Source of the DNA: an uncultured Alphaproteobacteria bacterium
GTDB taxonomy: Bacteria; Pseudomonadota; Alphaproteobacteria; Caulobacterales; Hyphomonadaceae
DNA: 56,373 nucleotides
Assembly: GCA_903842595.1 (NCBI GenBank)
Contig: CAIMMO010000104.1
Location: forward strand, 1 to 56,373
Direction: 5' to 3'
Under the pieces are notes generated by a model. It ran no database searches. It worked only from the letters and a program-made list of their open reading frames with translations, and had not been told where the DNA came from. Made by a program: the position numbers and the translations under genes. Positions 35,869 to 46,945 of this stretch are shown piece by piece (the first letter of the stretch is position 1; every line of letters begins with the position of its first letter).

Positions 35869-36988
35869 ATGAAGATGCGACTTGCAGCTCTTGCTCTCAC
35901 CGCCCTCTTGCAGGCTGGGTGTGCGGTTGCTCAGCCCCGGCCCCGGCCCCGGTCCTGGGCTGCGCCAGGGTCCGAACGCCGGGCCACAGTTGCCTCCGCC
36001 ACCGATAACGCCAGACATGTCCGAGGCCGCCCTGGCGGCTAGCCTCGACGGCTGGATGTCCGGCCTTGCAGAGCAGCAGCTGTTCAGCGGCGCAGTCCTT
36101 GTCCGTCATGATGGCCGGGATGTCTGGTCGAAAGCCTACGGGCTTGCCAATCGTTCAGCCAGCCTCGCCGCCACCGTCGATACCCCTTTCAACTTCGGCT
36201 CGATCGGCAAGATCCTCACGCACACCGCCATCATTCAACTTGCTGAAGCCGGCAAGCTGTCGCTTGACGACACAGTCGGCAAATGGCTGCCGGCCTATCC
36301 GCAGGCGGTGAGCCGGACGGCCACGATAGAGCAGTTGATCGGCCACCGTGGCGGGATCGCCGACTTCTTTGGACCGGCCTTCGCGCAGACGCCGAAGTCG
36401 CAGTTCACAGCCAACCGCGCCTACTACGATCTCATTTCGCACCAGCCGCCGCTGTTCGCGCCAGGAGAGCGCGAGCAATACTGCAATGGCTGCTATGCCG
36501 TGCTGGGAGAGATCATCGCGGCGGCAACCGGCGTCAGCTACGAGACCTATGTGCGCGACAACATCCTTCTGCCTGCCGGCATGACCCACACTGTCTTCGC
36601 GCCGCCCGCGTCGGCGGCACGGCCCTATGGCCGGCCGCGACCCGACATGGACCTTCAGGACGTGAGCAACTTTCATGGCGCAGCCGCCAGTGCGGCCGGC
36701 GGGTCCTTCGCCACGCTGCGCGATCTTGCAGCCTTCAACGACGCCTTGCGTGACAACAAGCTGACCCGCGCCCCAGGAACCGCCGCGATTCTCCGCGCCG
36801 ACGCCCCCGCGAATGGCCGCGCAACGAAGCGTCACGGCATTGGAGGCGGAGCGCCGGGGGTCAACGCACTTCTTACCAGCAACGGCTCCTGGACCGTCAT
36901 CACCCTCGCCAATCTCGATCCACCGGCTGCCGAGGCGCCCGGGTCAGCGATCTTTCGGGCGCTGGCCGGCCCATCAGACCGGCCCTGA
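35869..36988 (+). pseudogene. Serine hydrolase (beta-lactamase/class C type), frameshifted near the signal peptide
   Basis: The main frame (about 35894-36988) encodes a serine beta-lactamase-like domain with the SxxK motif SIGK, the Tyr-x-Asn motif YCN and a C-terminal HGIGG box. The natural start is the ATG at 35869, whose frame gives a lipoprotein signal (MKMRLAALALTALLQAGC), but this frame is offset by one base from the catalytic domain. The switch must occur near a tandem CCCCGG repeat at about 35935-35952. As the sequence stands, the signal and enzyme are not in one frame. An internal ATG at 36017 could give an unexported domain. Either a recent indel or a sequencing error explains it. 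Most relatives are periplasmic peptidases or esterases. Confidence 0.75.
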
Positions 36989-37062
36989 GTCAGTCCGCAC
37001 CTTAACGCTGTCTTCGTTCCTCAAGTGTTCCCTTGGCGTACGAACTGGTGCAGAAGGCAGCC

Positions 37063-38103
37063 ATGGCCAGAGATGCCGAAATCACCAACCCAGAGCGCCA
37101 GCCAGGCGAGACGGTCGACCGCGCCCTGCGGCCGACCGCTTTCGATGACTTTACCGGCCAGCAGGCAGCCAAGGCCAACCTCAAGGTCTTCGTTTCCGCC
37201 GCCCGCAATCGCGGTGATGCGCTGGACCATGTTCTGCTCTCCGGGCCGCCCGGCCTCGGCAAGACGACGCTCGCTCAGATTCTCTCGCGCGAGATGGGCG
37301 TCGGTTTCCGCGCCACCTCCGGCCCGGTCATCGCCAAGGCCGGAGACCTTGCGGCCCTTCTGACCAATCTCGAACCGCGCGATGTTCTCTTCATCGACGA
37401 AATCCACCGCTTGCCAGCGCATGTGGAGGAAATTCTTTATCCTGCGATGGAGGATCACACGCTCGATCTCATCATCGGCGAGGGTCCCTCGGCGCGCTCG
37501 GTGAAGATCGACCTGCCGCCTTTCACGCTGGTCGGCGCAACGACGCGCGCAGGCCTGCTCTCAACGCCGCTGCGGGATCGCTTCGGTATTCCGATCCGCC
37601 TCGAATTCTACACGCGCGAGGAACTCGGCTCGATCATCCGCAGGGCGGGGCTGAAGGTCGGGGCAAACATCACGCAGGATGGCGCCGAAGAAATCGCCGG
37701 CCGCTCGCGCGGCACGCCCCGCATCGCCATCCGTCTTCTCCGCCGCGTCCGCGATTTCTGCGAAGCAGACGGCGTCAAGATCGACCGCACGGGCGCCGCC
37801 AAATCCCTGTCACGTCTCGAAGTCGATGAAGACGGCCTTGACGCGCTCGACCGCCGTTACCTGCAGGCGCTTGTGAAAACCTACAGCGGCGGCCCCGTCG
37901 GCGCCGACACGCTGGCTGCGGCGCTGTCCGAAGCGCGCGACGCCATTGAGGAAGTGATCGAGCCCTATCTCATGCAGCAGGGCTTCGTCGCCCGCACGCC
38001 ACGTGGCCGGGTCGCCACGCCAAAAGCGTGGGACCGCGTCGGCCTCAAGGCCCCAGCCAGCTTTCAGCAGCCGCTGTTCGAGGATGATGGCGAGGCGCTC
38101 TGA
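37063..38103 (+). CDS. ruvB: Holliday junction branch migration helicase RuvB
   Basis: 346 residues from the ATG at 37063, preceded by AGAAGG. It has Walker [10 protein letters not shown], Walker [10 protein letters not shown], the sensor 1 region [18 protein letters not shown] and the C-terminal winged helix ([20 protein letters not shown]). It is the hexameric motor that drives branch migration with RuvA. It is encoded separately from ruvC-ruvA, after three unrelated genes. Confidence 0.97.
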   Translation: MARDAEITNPERQPGETVDRALRPTAFDDFTGQQAAKANLKVFVSAARNRGDALDHVLLSGPPGLGKTTLAQILSREMGVGFRATSGPVIAKAGDLAALLTNLEPRDVLFIDEIHRLPAHVEEILYPAMEDHTLDLIIGEGPSARSVKIDLPPFTLVGATTRAGLLSTPLRDRFGIPIRLEFYTREELGSIIRRAGLKVGANITQDGAEEIAGRSRGTPRIAIRLLRRVRDFCEADGVKIDRTGAAKSLSRLEVDEDGLDALDRRYLQALVKTYSGGPVGADTLAAALSEARDAIEEVIEPYLMQQGFVARTPRGRVATPKAWDRVGLKAPASFQQPLFEDDGEAL

Positions 38104-38377
38104 CACCTGACACAGGCGTCTCTCCTGCATGCTTTCTTGCGGACCGATCGTAAATTGGCGCCGTACGATTTGCGTACAACGCCGTCTCCGATCGCACGTT
38201 CGAAGTCGGTATCCGCACGACGTTCCAGAAAGCGTCGCGCTGCATGGCACTGGAAGCGAAAGCATCCAGGGTCGTGTCGTACACCCCGGGCGTGGAAGGC
38301 AGGCCTCGTGTCGCGTTGCTTGACGCACCGGATCCCGTGGCTATGGCTGTCGCCACAACAGGTCTCGGGAGGAATCA
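38104..38377. other. Intergenic region upstream of the SRPBCC gene; no gene seen
   Basis: About 270 nt with no supported coding frame. It includes an imperfect GTAC...GTAC palindrome near 38163-38177. The promoter and the ribosome-binding site GGGAGGA of the next gene (just ahead of 38378) lie at its 3' end. I see no clear terminator after ruvB. Confidence 0.4.
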
Positions 38378-39013
38378 ATGATTCACGCGCGCGCAATCGC
38401 AGCTTTGATGCTGGCTGGCTTGTTGCCGGGCTGCATCATGGTCCACGCCCGAACGGTCGAAGAGCCGATCGCCAGCGTAGCGCCGGTCGCCTCTGCGCCG
38501 CCTGTGCCAGCGCCAGTCGCTGCTCCCGCCGGTCCCGCGCCGCTGCAGGTCGCGAACCCAAACTACGTCACCATCCCGATGGAGATCACCGTCAACAAGC
38601 CGGTGAAGGATGTCTGGGCCCGCATCGGCAAGTATTGCGACATCGCCGAATGGTTCCAGATTGCTACGGGCTGCGAGATCACGTCCGGCAAGGACGGCGA
38701 AGTCGGCGCCGTGCGCACGGTCGGAGCCGAAATCCTGGTCGCGAAGACGGAGTATTCCTATGCCTACACCCAGCCGGTCCGCGAAGGACGGCCGTACAAT
38801 CTCTACCATGGAAATCTCGAAGCCCGCGCGGTTGATGCAAGAACGACCAAGCTGCTCTATACGCTAGTCTACGATCTTTCACTGGTGGCAGGCGACGACG
38901 CCGCAAAGGCGGCCGACGTCGAACGCCGCCGCACCGCCTTCACCCGCGCGCTGGGCAATATGAAGATCCTCGCCGAAGGCGGTACGCTCCCACCCCCCGC
39001 GCCTCGCAACTAG
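38378..39013 (+). CDS. SRPBCC-fold lipoprotein
   Basis: 211 residues. Lipoprotein signal with lipobox LLPGC, a Pro/Ala-rich linker, then a START/Bet v1-like (SRPBCC) domain. Its start, VTIPMEITVNKPVKDVWARI, and AEWFQIATGCEIT are typical of polyketide-cyclase-like proteins. Such domains bind hydrophobic ligands. The exported, lipid-anchored form is less usual than the cytoplasmic one. It is convergent with the metallo-beta-lactamase gene. Confidence 0.8.
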   Translation: MIHARAIAALMLAGLLPGCIMVHARTVEEPIASVAPVASAPPVPAPVAAPAGPAPLQVANPNYVTIPMEITVNKPVKDVWARIGKYCDIAEWFQIATGCEITSGKDGEVGAVRTVGAEILVAKTEYSYAYTQPVREGRPYNLYHGNLEARAVDARTTKLLYTLVYDLSLVAGDDAAKAADVERRRTAFTRALGNMKILAEGGTLPPPAPRN

Positions 39014-39026
39014 GACAACCGGGACG

Positions 39027-39890
39027 TTACTGCTTCGGCGCCGAACGCTCCTTGAGCGTCCGCTCGAAATCGCCTTCGAGCTTGGTGATCAATGTCAGGA
39101 ACGCGCCGGGCTCTATGAAGGGGTTCTGGCCCTTCGGGTACGCTGCGGCTTTCGCCGCCTTCTCCCGAAGCTGGAAGAATTCCGGATGCGGCGCGAGCGG
39201 GATGTCGACCTTCATCGCCTTCGTCTTCGTGAATGTCTTCCGGTAGTCCTCGACAATGCCCTCATACTGCAATGGCGGCGTGATGCGGTTGGCCGCGACC
39301 GTCGCCGAACAGAACACCAGCGCCTCATACCACTTGCCCTGATCGCTCAGCCTAGCGCCCCAGGATGTGCAACCGCGTGAATGTCCAGGCGTCAGGTGCG
39401 CGGTCAGCGTGAAGTCGCCGAGCTTCACCCTGTCGCCATCCTTCAGCACGCGGTCGACCTTGACCGGCGGCGCGTTCATGGACTTCACGTCCTCGCTGCC
39501 CAGATAGAAGCCGCCCTCGAGCGCGGAGACGTCGCCCTCCATGGCGGCAAGCTGTGCGCCCGTATCCTGCTTGAGCTTCGCCAGCCCGCCCGAATGGTCG
39601 AAGTGCGCGTGGCTATTCAGCAGGATCTTCACGTCCGACAGCTTGAAGCCCAGCTTGGCGATGTTCGCTTCGATAATCGGTGCGCCCTCCGGCGTCGCAC
39701 CGTCCAGCAGGATGTGCCCCTCTGGTGTCGTGAACAGGAAGGCGGACAGCCCGTCAGTGCCGACATACCAGACATTGTCGATGACATGGAAAGGCTCGGC
39801 CGGCCTGTTCCAGTTGGCCTGCGCCATGGCTGGCGTTGCCGTCAGCGCCATAGCCGTGGCGGCAAGCGCAGCTTTAATCCAGCGTCTCAT
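39027..39890 (-). CDS. Subclass B3 metallo-beta-lactamase-like enzyme
   Basis: 287 residues with a signal peptide (cleavage near AMA-Q). The zinc-binding set is HAHFDH (H94, H96, D98, H99), H170 in PGHSRGCTSW and H235 in APHPEFF. The GCTSW stretch after the second-site histidine is a B3 beta-lactamase trait, which separates it from glyoxalase-type members of the fold. Caulobacter carries a chromosomal B3 enzyme (CAU-1 type), and this may be its counterpart. It is periplasmic and predicted to hydrolyse beta-lactams, but activity cannot be proven from sequence. Confidence 0.85.
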   Translation of the reverse strand: MRRWIKAALAATAMALTATPAMAQANWNRPAEPFHVIDNVWYVGTDGLSAFLFTTPEGHILLDGATPEGAPIIEANIAKLGFKLSDVKILLNSHAHFDHSGGLAKLKQDTGAQLAAMEGDVSALEGGFYLGSEDVKSMNAPPVKVDRVLKDGDRVKLGDFTLTAHLTPGHSRGCTSWGARLSDQGKWYEALVFCSATVAANRITPPLQYEGIVEDYRKTFTKTKAMKVDIPLAPHPEFFQLREKAAKAAAYPKGQNPFIEPGAFLTLITKLEGDFERTLKERSAPKQ

Positions 39891-39994
39891 GCGATGCTCC
39901 CGCGAATCCTGTTGCGTCTGTTGTCGAAGCGCAGACTATCAGCCTCGCGCGCTGGCTGGCGAGCCCGCGCAACAGACGCAAGAGGGAAGCCCCA

Positions 39995-40999
39995 ATGCCC
40001 GCCAACAGACAGTTCGTGATCGACCACCTGCCGACTTCCAGGCTGACGCCCGATGTCTTCAAGGCCTCCGAAAGCGCCATTCCAAGCCCCGGCGAGGGCG
40101 AAGTGCTGGTCCGCACGCGCTACATTTCGCTCGACGCCGCCAACCGCGCCTGGATGTGGGGCGCGACCTATCGCGCTGCCATCAAGGCCGGCGATGTAAT
40201 GGCCGGCGGCGGCATGGCCGAAGTCGTTGAAAGCAGGGCTCCTGGCCTTGCTGCTGGCGACCTCGTCTGGGGCGACACGGGCTGGCAGGATTATGCGGTC
40301 CTGAATGGCAAGCACGTCACGAAGCTTGGCAAGGCGCCTGCGGGCGAACCGATCACCCACCTCATGAGCGTTTATGGTGTTGCCGGCCTCACCGCCTATT
40401 TCGGCCTGCTCGAATGCGGACAACCGAAGGCAGGCGAGACTGTCGTTGTCTCCGCCGCCGCGGGATCGGTCGGCTCGATCGTCGGCCAGATCGCGAAGAT
40501 CAAGGGCTGCCGCACCGTCGGCATAGCAGGAGGGCAGGCCAAGTGCGACCTGCTCACGCGCGACCTCGGCTTCGACGCCGCCGTCGACTACAAGGCTGAA
40601 AGCTTCTCGAAGGCGATGCGCGCCGCCGTGCCCAAGGGCATCGATGTCTATTTCGACAATGTCGGCGGTAGCGTCCTTGAGGCATGCCTCTTCAACATGA
40701 ACAATAACGGCCGCATCGCCTGCTGCGGCGCCGTCTCGCAATACGACAGCCCGCAGGCGCACGGCCCGCGCGGCGTGCCCGGCCTGATCGTCACCAAGCG
40801 CCTCACCATGCGCGGCTTCATCGTGATGGATTTCGAAGAGCAAAATGCGAAGGCGCTCGCCGAGCTCTCCGGCTGGGTCGCATCCGGCCAGCTGAAGGTG
40901 CGCGAAGACATCATCGACGGTTTCGACAACCTGCCCGACGCCCTCATCGGGCTGCTCGCCGGCGACAATGTCGGCAAGCGGATGGTCAAGGTCAGCTAG
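39995..40999 (+). CDS. NADP-dependent oxidoreductase (zinc-free MDR, CurA/prostaglandin reductase type)
   Basis: 334 residues. It opens in the usual way for COG2130-type reductases (NRQFVIDHLPTSRLTPDVF). The nucleotide-binding loop VVVSAAAGSVGSIVGQIAKI is present, and the zinc ligands of alcohol dehydrogenases are absent. It should reduce the C=C bond of enones using NADPH. It is divergent from the B3 lactamase gene. A GC palindrome at 41025-41038 follows its stop. Confidence 0.92.
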   Translation: MPANRQFVIDHLPTSRLTPDVFKASESAIPSPGEGEVLVRTRYISLDAANRAWMWGATYRAAIKAGDVMAGGGMAEVVESRAPGLAAGDLVWGDTGWQDYAVLNGKHVTKLGKAPAGEPITHLMSVYGVAGLTAYFGLLECGQPKAGETVVVSAAAGSVGSIVGQIAKIKGCRTVGIAGGQAKCDLLTRDLGFDAAVDYKAESFSKAMRAAVPKGIDVYFDNVGGSVLEACLFNMNNNGRIACCGAVSQYDSPQAHGPRGVPGLIVTKRLTMRGFIVMDFEEQNAKALAELSGWVASGQLKVREDIIDGFDNLPDALIGLLAGDNVGKRMVKVS

Positions 41000-41566
41000 G
41001 ACCATGCGACCGAAGGATAGCCGCGGCCCCGCGGGGCCGTCTTGGAATCAGGTTGCGGTCGCCAGTTCAGGGTAATCCCAACCGTGCTGTAGGCGAACAG
41101 ATCCATGGTGCGCTTCATGTCGGTTCCTGTCGGATCGACGATGAAGAACGGGTTGGTTGAGGGCGCCGTGCGGAGCCCCACTGCAACCGGGTCGTCACCA
41201 TCGTCGAGTTCCGTCCAGATGTATTCCAGTCCCATCGACCAGCCTGCTCCCACCAGCCAGACATCGCCCGGCTTCACCCCATACCCCAGCCCGATTTGAT
41301 GCCCGTCGATCTCCCTGTCTTGCGTCGGCGTGAATGCGTTCACGGTATTGGTGGTCGTTAAAGACTGGTCCATGTCGCCCCACGCCATCCCCCCTGTTGC
41401 ATAAAGCAGCCCGGCCCTGCTGGCCCTGCTGGCCCATCCGCCCCGCGCGCGCAGCGAGGTCAGTGAATTCGGGGCGCGCGTGAACGGGTGGGAGGCAGGC
41501 GTCGAGGAGAACGCCGTCACGTCGTCGCCGAGATTGACCGCGCCATAGTCCGCCACGGCCCCAAAC
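40996..41566 (-). pseudogene. 5'-truncated outer-membrane beta-barrel protein remnant
   Basis: The frame reads as the C-terminal half of an Omp25/opacity-type barrel (FSFGAVADYGAVNLGDDV, LLYATGGMAWGDMDQSL, QIGLGYGVKPGDVWLVGAGW, VGITLNWR). No signal peptide or first strands exist. The upstream codons fall in the terminator hairpin of ftsH, so the gene has lost its 5' part. The expected aromatic end after NWR is replaced by a tail overlapping the neighbouring gene's stop, suggesting a 3' indel too. Most likely a non-functional relic. Confidence 0.75.
41025..41038 (+). terminator. GC palindrome after the oxidoreductase gene
   Basis: GGCCCC-GC-GGGGCC is a perfect 14-nt palindrome 26 nt after the stop at 40999. 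A short pyrimidine stretch follows. It could end the plus-strand transcript, but the absence of a clear T-run makes it a weak terminator. Confidence 0.35.
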
Positions 41567-41567
41567 G

Positions 41568-41595
41568 AAAAGCGGCGACGCCGAGGCGCCGCCGC
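41568..41595 (-). terminator. Rho-independent terminator of ftsH
   Basis: On the minus strand a 9-bp stem (41587-41595 with 41572-41580, one G-T pair, six-base loop) is followed by TTTT (41571-41568). It starts 27 nt after the ftsH stop. It is the expected end of the ftsH transcript. Confidence 0.75.
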
Positions 41596-41621
41596 TCCAT
41601 CATTCAACAACGCCTTGCCGA

Positions 41622-43532
<1,911 letters not shown>

Positions 43533-43657
43533 AGCCTTTTCGTGCGGGGATACGGAAGCTGGAAGATAGGTGGGATATTCGGCAAAAACGAGTGCAGAAC
43601 GGTTAAGCGGACGTCACAAACCTGCGTCTTTTTGAAAGTTTCAGCTAGTGGCCGCTG

Positions 43658-44755
43658 TCACACGGCCAGAACCCGCAGATCCGGCACGGTCAAAAGGGTT
43701 CCAGCGCGGACCCAGTCAGGCGCCCCGATCCTGTCGAGTCCGCGCACGGTGCGGCGGGGAGGCGCCCTCCCGAAGCAAAGGAAACCATCTTTGCGGATCC
43801 AGATCCGGGCGCCCGCCAAGGTAACCCCGCGCGCCAGCTGGGGATCGCCCGCCGCGATCCGGCCCAGCAACCTGTCCAGTCCATCGCGCCGCGGCGCGCG
43901 TTCACCGCCGCCTGCCGCCATCACCACGGCCTCGACGAACCTGACCCAGGCTTCCGCGCCCGCCATGTGCCGCGCCTCCAGGGACAGGCCCATGTCGCCA
44001 GCCGGGCCGGCTGGCTGCAAAAGCCCGAACAGCGCCAATGCATCTTTGGTGACCGCTGCCCGCAGTCGCATAAGCCCTTCCATCACGTTGAGGATTTGTC
44101 TGCGGGCCGAGGGGCTCATTCGCGCCAGCAGCTTGCGCATCCGCACGCGCTCGAAGCGCGTTGCGTCGTTCGAAGGGTCTTCCACCCAGGTTGCGCCGCG
44201 CGATGTCAGCTCTGTCCGAAGCTCATCGCGGCCGAATGCAAGCAGCGGGCGGATCAGCGGCATGAGCCGCCCATCCGGCCAGACTGGCGAGACGCTGTTT
44301 GGCATCGGCCCCGCCAGGCCATGCCAGCCCGATCCCTGCCGCGCGCGCATCAGGAAGGTTTCCAGCCTGTCGTCCCGCGTGTGGCCCAGCGCGATCCGCT
44401 CAACGCCATGCCGCATCGCCCAGCCAGCCAACATTGCATGCCGTGCACGCCGCGCCTCGTCCTGACCCACCCGCCCCTGAGCCGAGCGCTCCCACGCTAC
44501 GACATCGTGCGCCACGCCGATCGCCCCGCACACGTTCCCGACGAAGCGCGCCTCGTCCTTCGCCTCAGGCCGCAATCCATGATCGATGGTGACCGCTTTG
44601 AGCAAGACGCCCGCCGCATCGCTATACCCCGCCGCGAGGGTCAGCAGCGCCATGGAGTCCGAGCCGCCAGACACGGCGACACCCAGGCTGGAGCCAGCGG
44701 GAACAAGAAAGCCGAACGCCTCGATCGCTCGCTGCGCCAGCGGCGAAAGGACCAT
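43658..44755 (-). CDS. tilS: tRNA(Ile)-lysidine synthetase
   Basis: 365 residues from the ATG at 44755. The PP-loop SGGSDSMALL (from residue 29) binds ATP. HTRDDRLETFLMRARQGSG, PLLAFGRDELR and WVEDPSNDATRFERVRMRKLL are TilS motifs. It makes lysidine at position 34 of the AUA-decoding tRNA-Ile. It starts just after the YbjN-like gene stop, and a GTG at 44782 is an alternative start. The order cpoB - ybjN-like - tilS - ftsH is continuous on the minus strand. Confidence 0.95.
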   Translation of the reverse strand: MVLSPLAQRAIEAFGFLVPAGSSLGVAVSGGSDSMALLTLAAGYSDAAGVLLKAVTIDHGLRPEAKDEARFVGNVCGAIGVAHDVVAWERSAQGRVGQDEARRARHAMLAGWAMRHGVERIALGHTRDDRLETFLMRARQGSGWHGLAGPMPNSVSPVWPDGRLMPLIRPLLAFGRDELRTELTSRGATWVEDPSNDATRFERVRMRKLLARMSPSARRQILNVMEGLMRLRAAVTKDALALFGLLQPAGPAGDMGLSLEARHMAGAEAWVRFVEAVVMAAGGGERAPRRDGLDRLLGRIAAGDPQLARGVTLAGARIWIRKDGFLCFGRAPPRRTVRGLDRIGAPDWVRAGTLLTVPDLRVLAV

Positions 44756-44759
44756 CCCG

Positions 44760-45299
44760 CTACTTCTTGTTGAGGATTTCACGCTCGTAGATTTCGACCA
44801 GCTGCCGCCAGATGTCGAGCGTGTCCTCGAGATTGTCGCCGGTGACGCCTGCGTCGAGGTTCACGTCCATCACCAGCTTCACCTGGGTCGAGTCATAGGT
44901 GACGCGCACATAGCGCCAGCGGATGTTGAAGGCGTTGACCGCCTCCGGCGTCAGGTTCGCCGGCCGCGCCGCTTGCGACACGAACTGCACCGAATTGCAG
45001 TATTGCCCGCCCTCGCATTCGTAGAACTGGATGAGGTATTCCGATGTCGAGAACCGGCCAGCGATGACAGGATCGCCGCGCGTGTCGGCGCGCAGCTCCA
45101 CGCGATAGCCTGTGCGCTCCATGAAACGTGCCATGCCGGCCGGGTCGGACGCATCGAAGATTCCGCTCCGCACACGCTCGGCCGACGGCGGCTGCGCCAC
45201 GGCGACGCCCGCGGCAAGCGCCAGGACGGTCAGTGCGACAGGCAGGCGTCGGATCAGGCGCACACGGTGTTTCCTCGAATCAGGATTTCGCTTCGGCAT
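44760..45299 (-). CDS. Exported YbjN-domain protein
   Basis: 179 residues from the ATG at 45299. A signal peptide (VALTVLALAAGVAVA-Q) precedes a YbjN-like domain (MARFMERTGYRVELRADTRG, FNIRWRYVRVTYDSTQVKLV, DNLEDTLDIWRQLVEIYERE). The fold resembles type III secretion chaperones; its role is unknown. It lies between cpoB and tilS with no promoter-like gap, so it is probably co-transcribed with tilS. Confidence 0.85.
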   Translation of the reverse strand: MPKRNPDSRKHRVRLIRRLPVALTVLALAAGVAVAQPPSAERVRSGIFDASDPAGMARFMERTGYRVELRADTRGDPVIAGRFSTSEYLIQFYECEGGQYCNSVQFVSQAARPANLTPEAVNAFNIRWRYVRVTYDSTQVKLVMDVNLDAGVTGDNLEDTLDIWRQLVEIYEREILNKK

Positions 45300-45362
45300 A
45301 ACCCCGGACTGCCAAACGAAGAACTGCCGTATTCGCCGCGCCGCCCGTATTGGCGTCACGAA

Positions 45363-46223
45363 TCAGGCGCACTTGGCGTACTGGCGCTCCTGTGCGGCCA
45401 TCTGCTTGGCGACAGCCGACGCCTTCGGGAACTGCTTGCCCATCAGGTCCAGCGTCCGGCACGCCTCGGGAGTCTTGTCCATAAGCCGCATCGCCCGCGC
45501 CAGCTTCACCAGCCCGGTCGGCGCGTTGGCGGAGGTCGGATATTCCTTGATCAGCTTGCCATAGGCCGCAGCCGCCTCAGCGTAATTGTCCTGATACAGG
45601 AGTGCCTCACCCAGATAATACTGGGCGTCGGACGACTTCTTGCCCTTTGGATACTTCGTCAGCAGCAGGCCAAACGCCTCTTCGGCTGCCGGAAAATTGC
45701 CGCCTATCAGCATGGCGTGGGATTCGGTGAACAGCGCCTCTTCGTCCTGAGGCAGGGCGGCCGTGTCGATCATCGCCTGCGCCGGCGGCGGTGCTGCGGC
45801 AAGCTGGTTCGGCGAAGCGGCGGCCGGCGCCCGCAGCAGGCTACCGGAAGTCATTCTGCCCGCCTGCGCCTCGCCATTGACGATTTCCTCCAGCGTCTCG
45901 ACGCGGTCCTTGAGGAGCTGCAGCTCGGCTTCGGCGCGCCGGCGTCCGGCGTCCGCCTGGTCGGCGACGCGGCGTGCGTCTCCCAGTTGCGCTCCCAGCG
46001 ACTCGGCCTGGCTGACAGCCTTGCGCAGGTCGCCCTCAAGGGCCTCGAGCCGCAGGCGCAGCTGTTCGACGGCCGGATCCGGCCCCGCCACATAGGGAGT
46101 TGAGCTGAACACCTGAGCATCAGCCCGCGGCGCGAGGCCGACCAGTGTCAGCGCGGCCGCGGCGCAGGCCAGCGTCCACATCACCGGACTGAGCCAGGAT
46201 GTTGGCGTTGCCTCAGATTTCAT
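45363..46223 (-). CDS. cpoB: Cell division coordinator CpoB (YbgF)
   Basis: 286 residues from the ATG at 46223. After a signal peptide comes a coiled coil (EQLRLRLEALEGDLRKAVSQ, ELQLLKDRVETLEEIV), then a Pro/Ala linker and TPR repeats (FPAAEEAFGLLLTKYPKGKK, DAQYYLGEALLYQDNYAEAA). In E. coli CpoB couples the Tol-Pal machine to septal peptidoglycan synthesis. It follows pal after a terminator-like hairpin. Confidence 0.93.
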   Translation of the reverse strand: MKSEATPTSWLSPVMWTLACAAAALTLVGLAPRADAQVFSSTPYVAGPDPAVEQLRLRLEALEGDLRKAVSQAESLGAQLGDARRVADQADAGRRRAEAELQLLKDRVETLEEIVNGEAQAGRMTSGSLLRAPAAASPNQLAAAPPPAQAMIDTAALPQDEEALFTESHAMLIGGNFPAAEEAFGLLLTKYPKGKKSSDAQYYLGEALLYQDNYAEAAAAYGKLIKEYPTSANAPTGLVKLARAMRLMDKTPEACRTLDLMGKQFPKASAVAKQMAAQERQYAKCA

Positions 46224-46340
46224 GGTTAGGGCGATTGAAAGCGGCCTGCGGGCCCCGGACGCAAAGGCGCTTGAGGGGGGCTGTGAGGGCATGGCCAGCG
46301 AAGAACGGGAACGTGCGTGTCTCATGTCCGAAAGCTATCG

Positions 46341-46376
46341 GCCGCCCGGGCCCAAATTATGGCGGACCCGGGCGGC
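46341..46376 (-). terminator. Hairpin between pal and cpoB
   Basis: A perfect 10-bp stem (46341-46350 with 46367-46376) encloses a 16-base AT-rich loop, 17 nt after the pal stop on the minus strand. No run of T follows. It may act as attenuator or mRNA stabiliser between pal and cpoB. Confidence 0.5.
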
Positions 46377-46393
46377 TGACTGTGCTTCAGGTC

Positions 46394-46945
46394 CTAGCTG
46401 ATCGCTTCCACGATGACGTTCGTGTAGGAATTCCGGTTACGCGACCAGGCAGCTTCGTCATGACCGGGGTCGAGCGGCTTGTCCTTGCCGAAAGAGATCG
46501 TCTGGATGCGGTTCTCAGCAATGCCCTGAGCGACCAGGAAGGACTTGACGGACTGCGCACGGCGCTCGCCGAGGGCGATGTTGTAGTCGCGCGTGCCACG
46601 CTCGTCGGCGTGGCCCTGCACTTCTACGCGCGTCGACGGGAACTGCTTGAGCCAGGCGATCTGCGAGGACAGCGAACGCTGGTCGTCCGAGTCGAGATTG
46701 TATGCGTCGTAATCGAAATACACGCGGTCCGTGGCCTTGACCGCAAAATCGGCCTTGGAGCCGGCCAACGGGCCCGATGGCGGCGGCGTGACGCGCGGCG
46801 GCTGCACTGGCGGCTGGACGGGGGGTGTTACCGTCGTGGTGTTCGAAGCCGATGGCGTCGGCGGCGGCTCCGGCGGAGGATTGGAGGCGCAGGCCGCGAG
46901 GGCGATCGTCGCTGTGGCGAGCAATGACAGGCTGAATGTACGCAT
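46394..46945 (-). CDS. pal: Peptidoglycan-associated lipoprotein Pal
   Basis: 183 residues from the ATG at 46945. A lipoprotein signal with lipobox LAAC is followed by a Pro-rich linker. The OmpA-like peptidoglycan-binding domain contains VYFDYDAYNLDSDDQ and VEVQGHADERGTRDYNIALG. It links the outer membrane to peptidoglycan and binds TolB. An upstream extension of the frame enters the AT-rich regulatory region and is rejected. Confidence 0.97.
   Translation of the reverse strand: MRTFSLSLLATATIALAACASNPPPEPPPTPSASNTTTVTPPVQPPVQPPRVTPPPSGPLAGSKADFAVKATDRVYFDYDAYNLDSDDQRSLSSQIAWLKQFPSTRVEVQGHADERGTRDYNIALGERRAQSVKSFLVAQGIAENRIQTISFGKDKPLDPGHDEAAWSRNRNSYTNVIVEAIS

Noticed and set aside
38137..38835. 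Plus-strand frame overlapping the SRPBCC lipoprotein
   Set aside because: Overlaps the real gene in another frame, Arg-rich, no signal peptide or domain.
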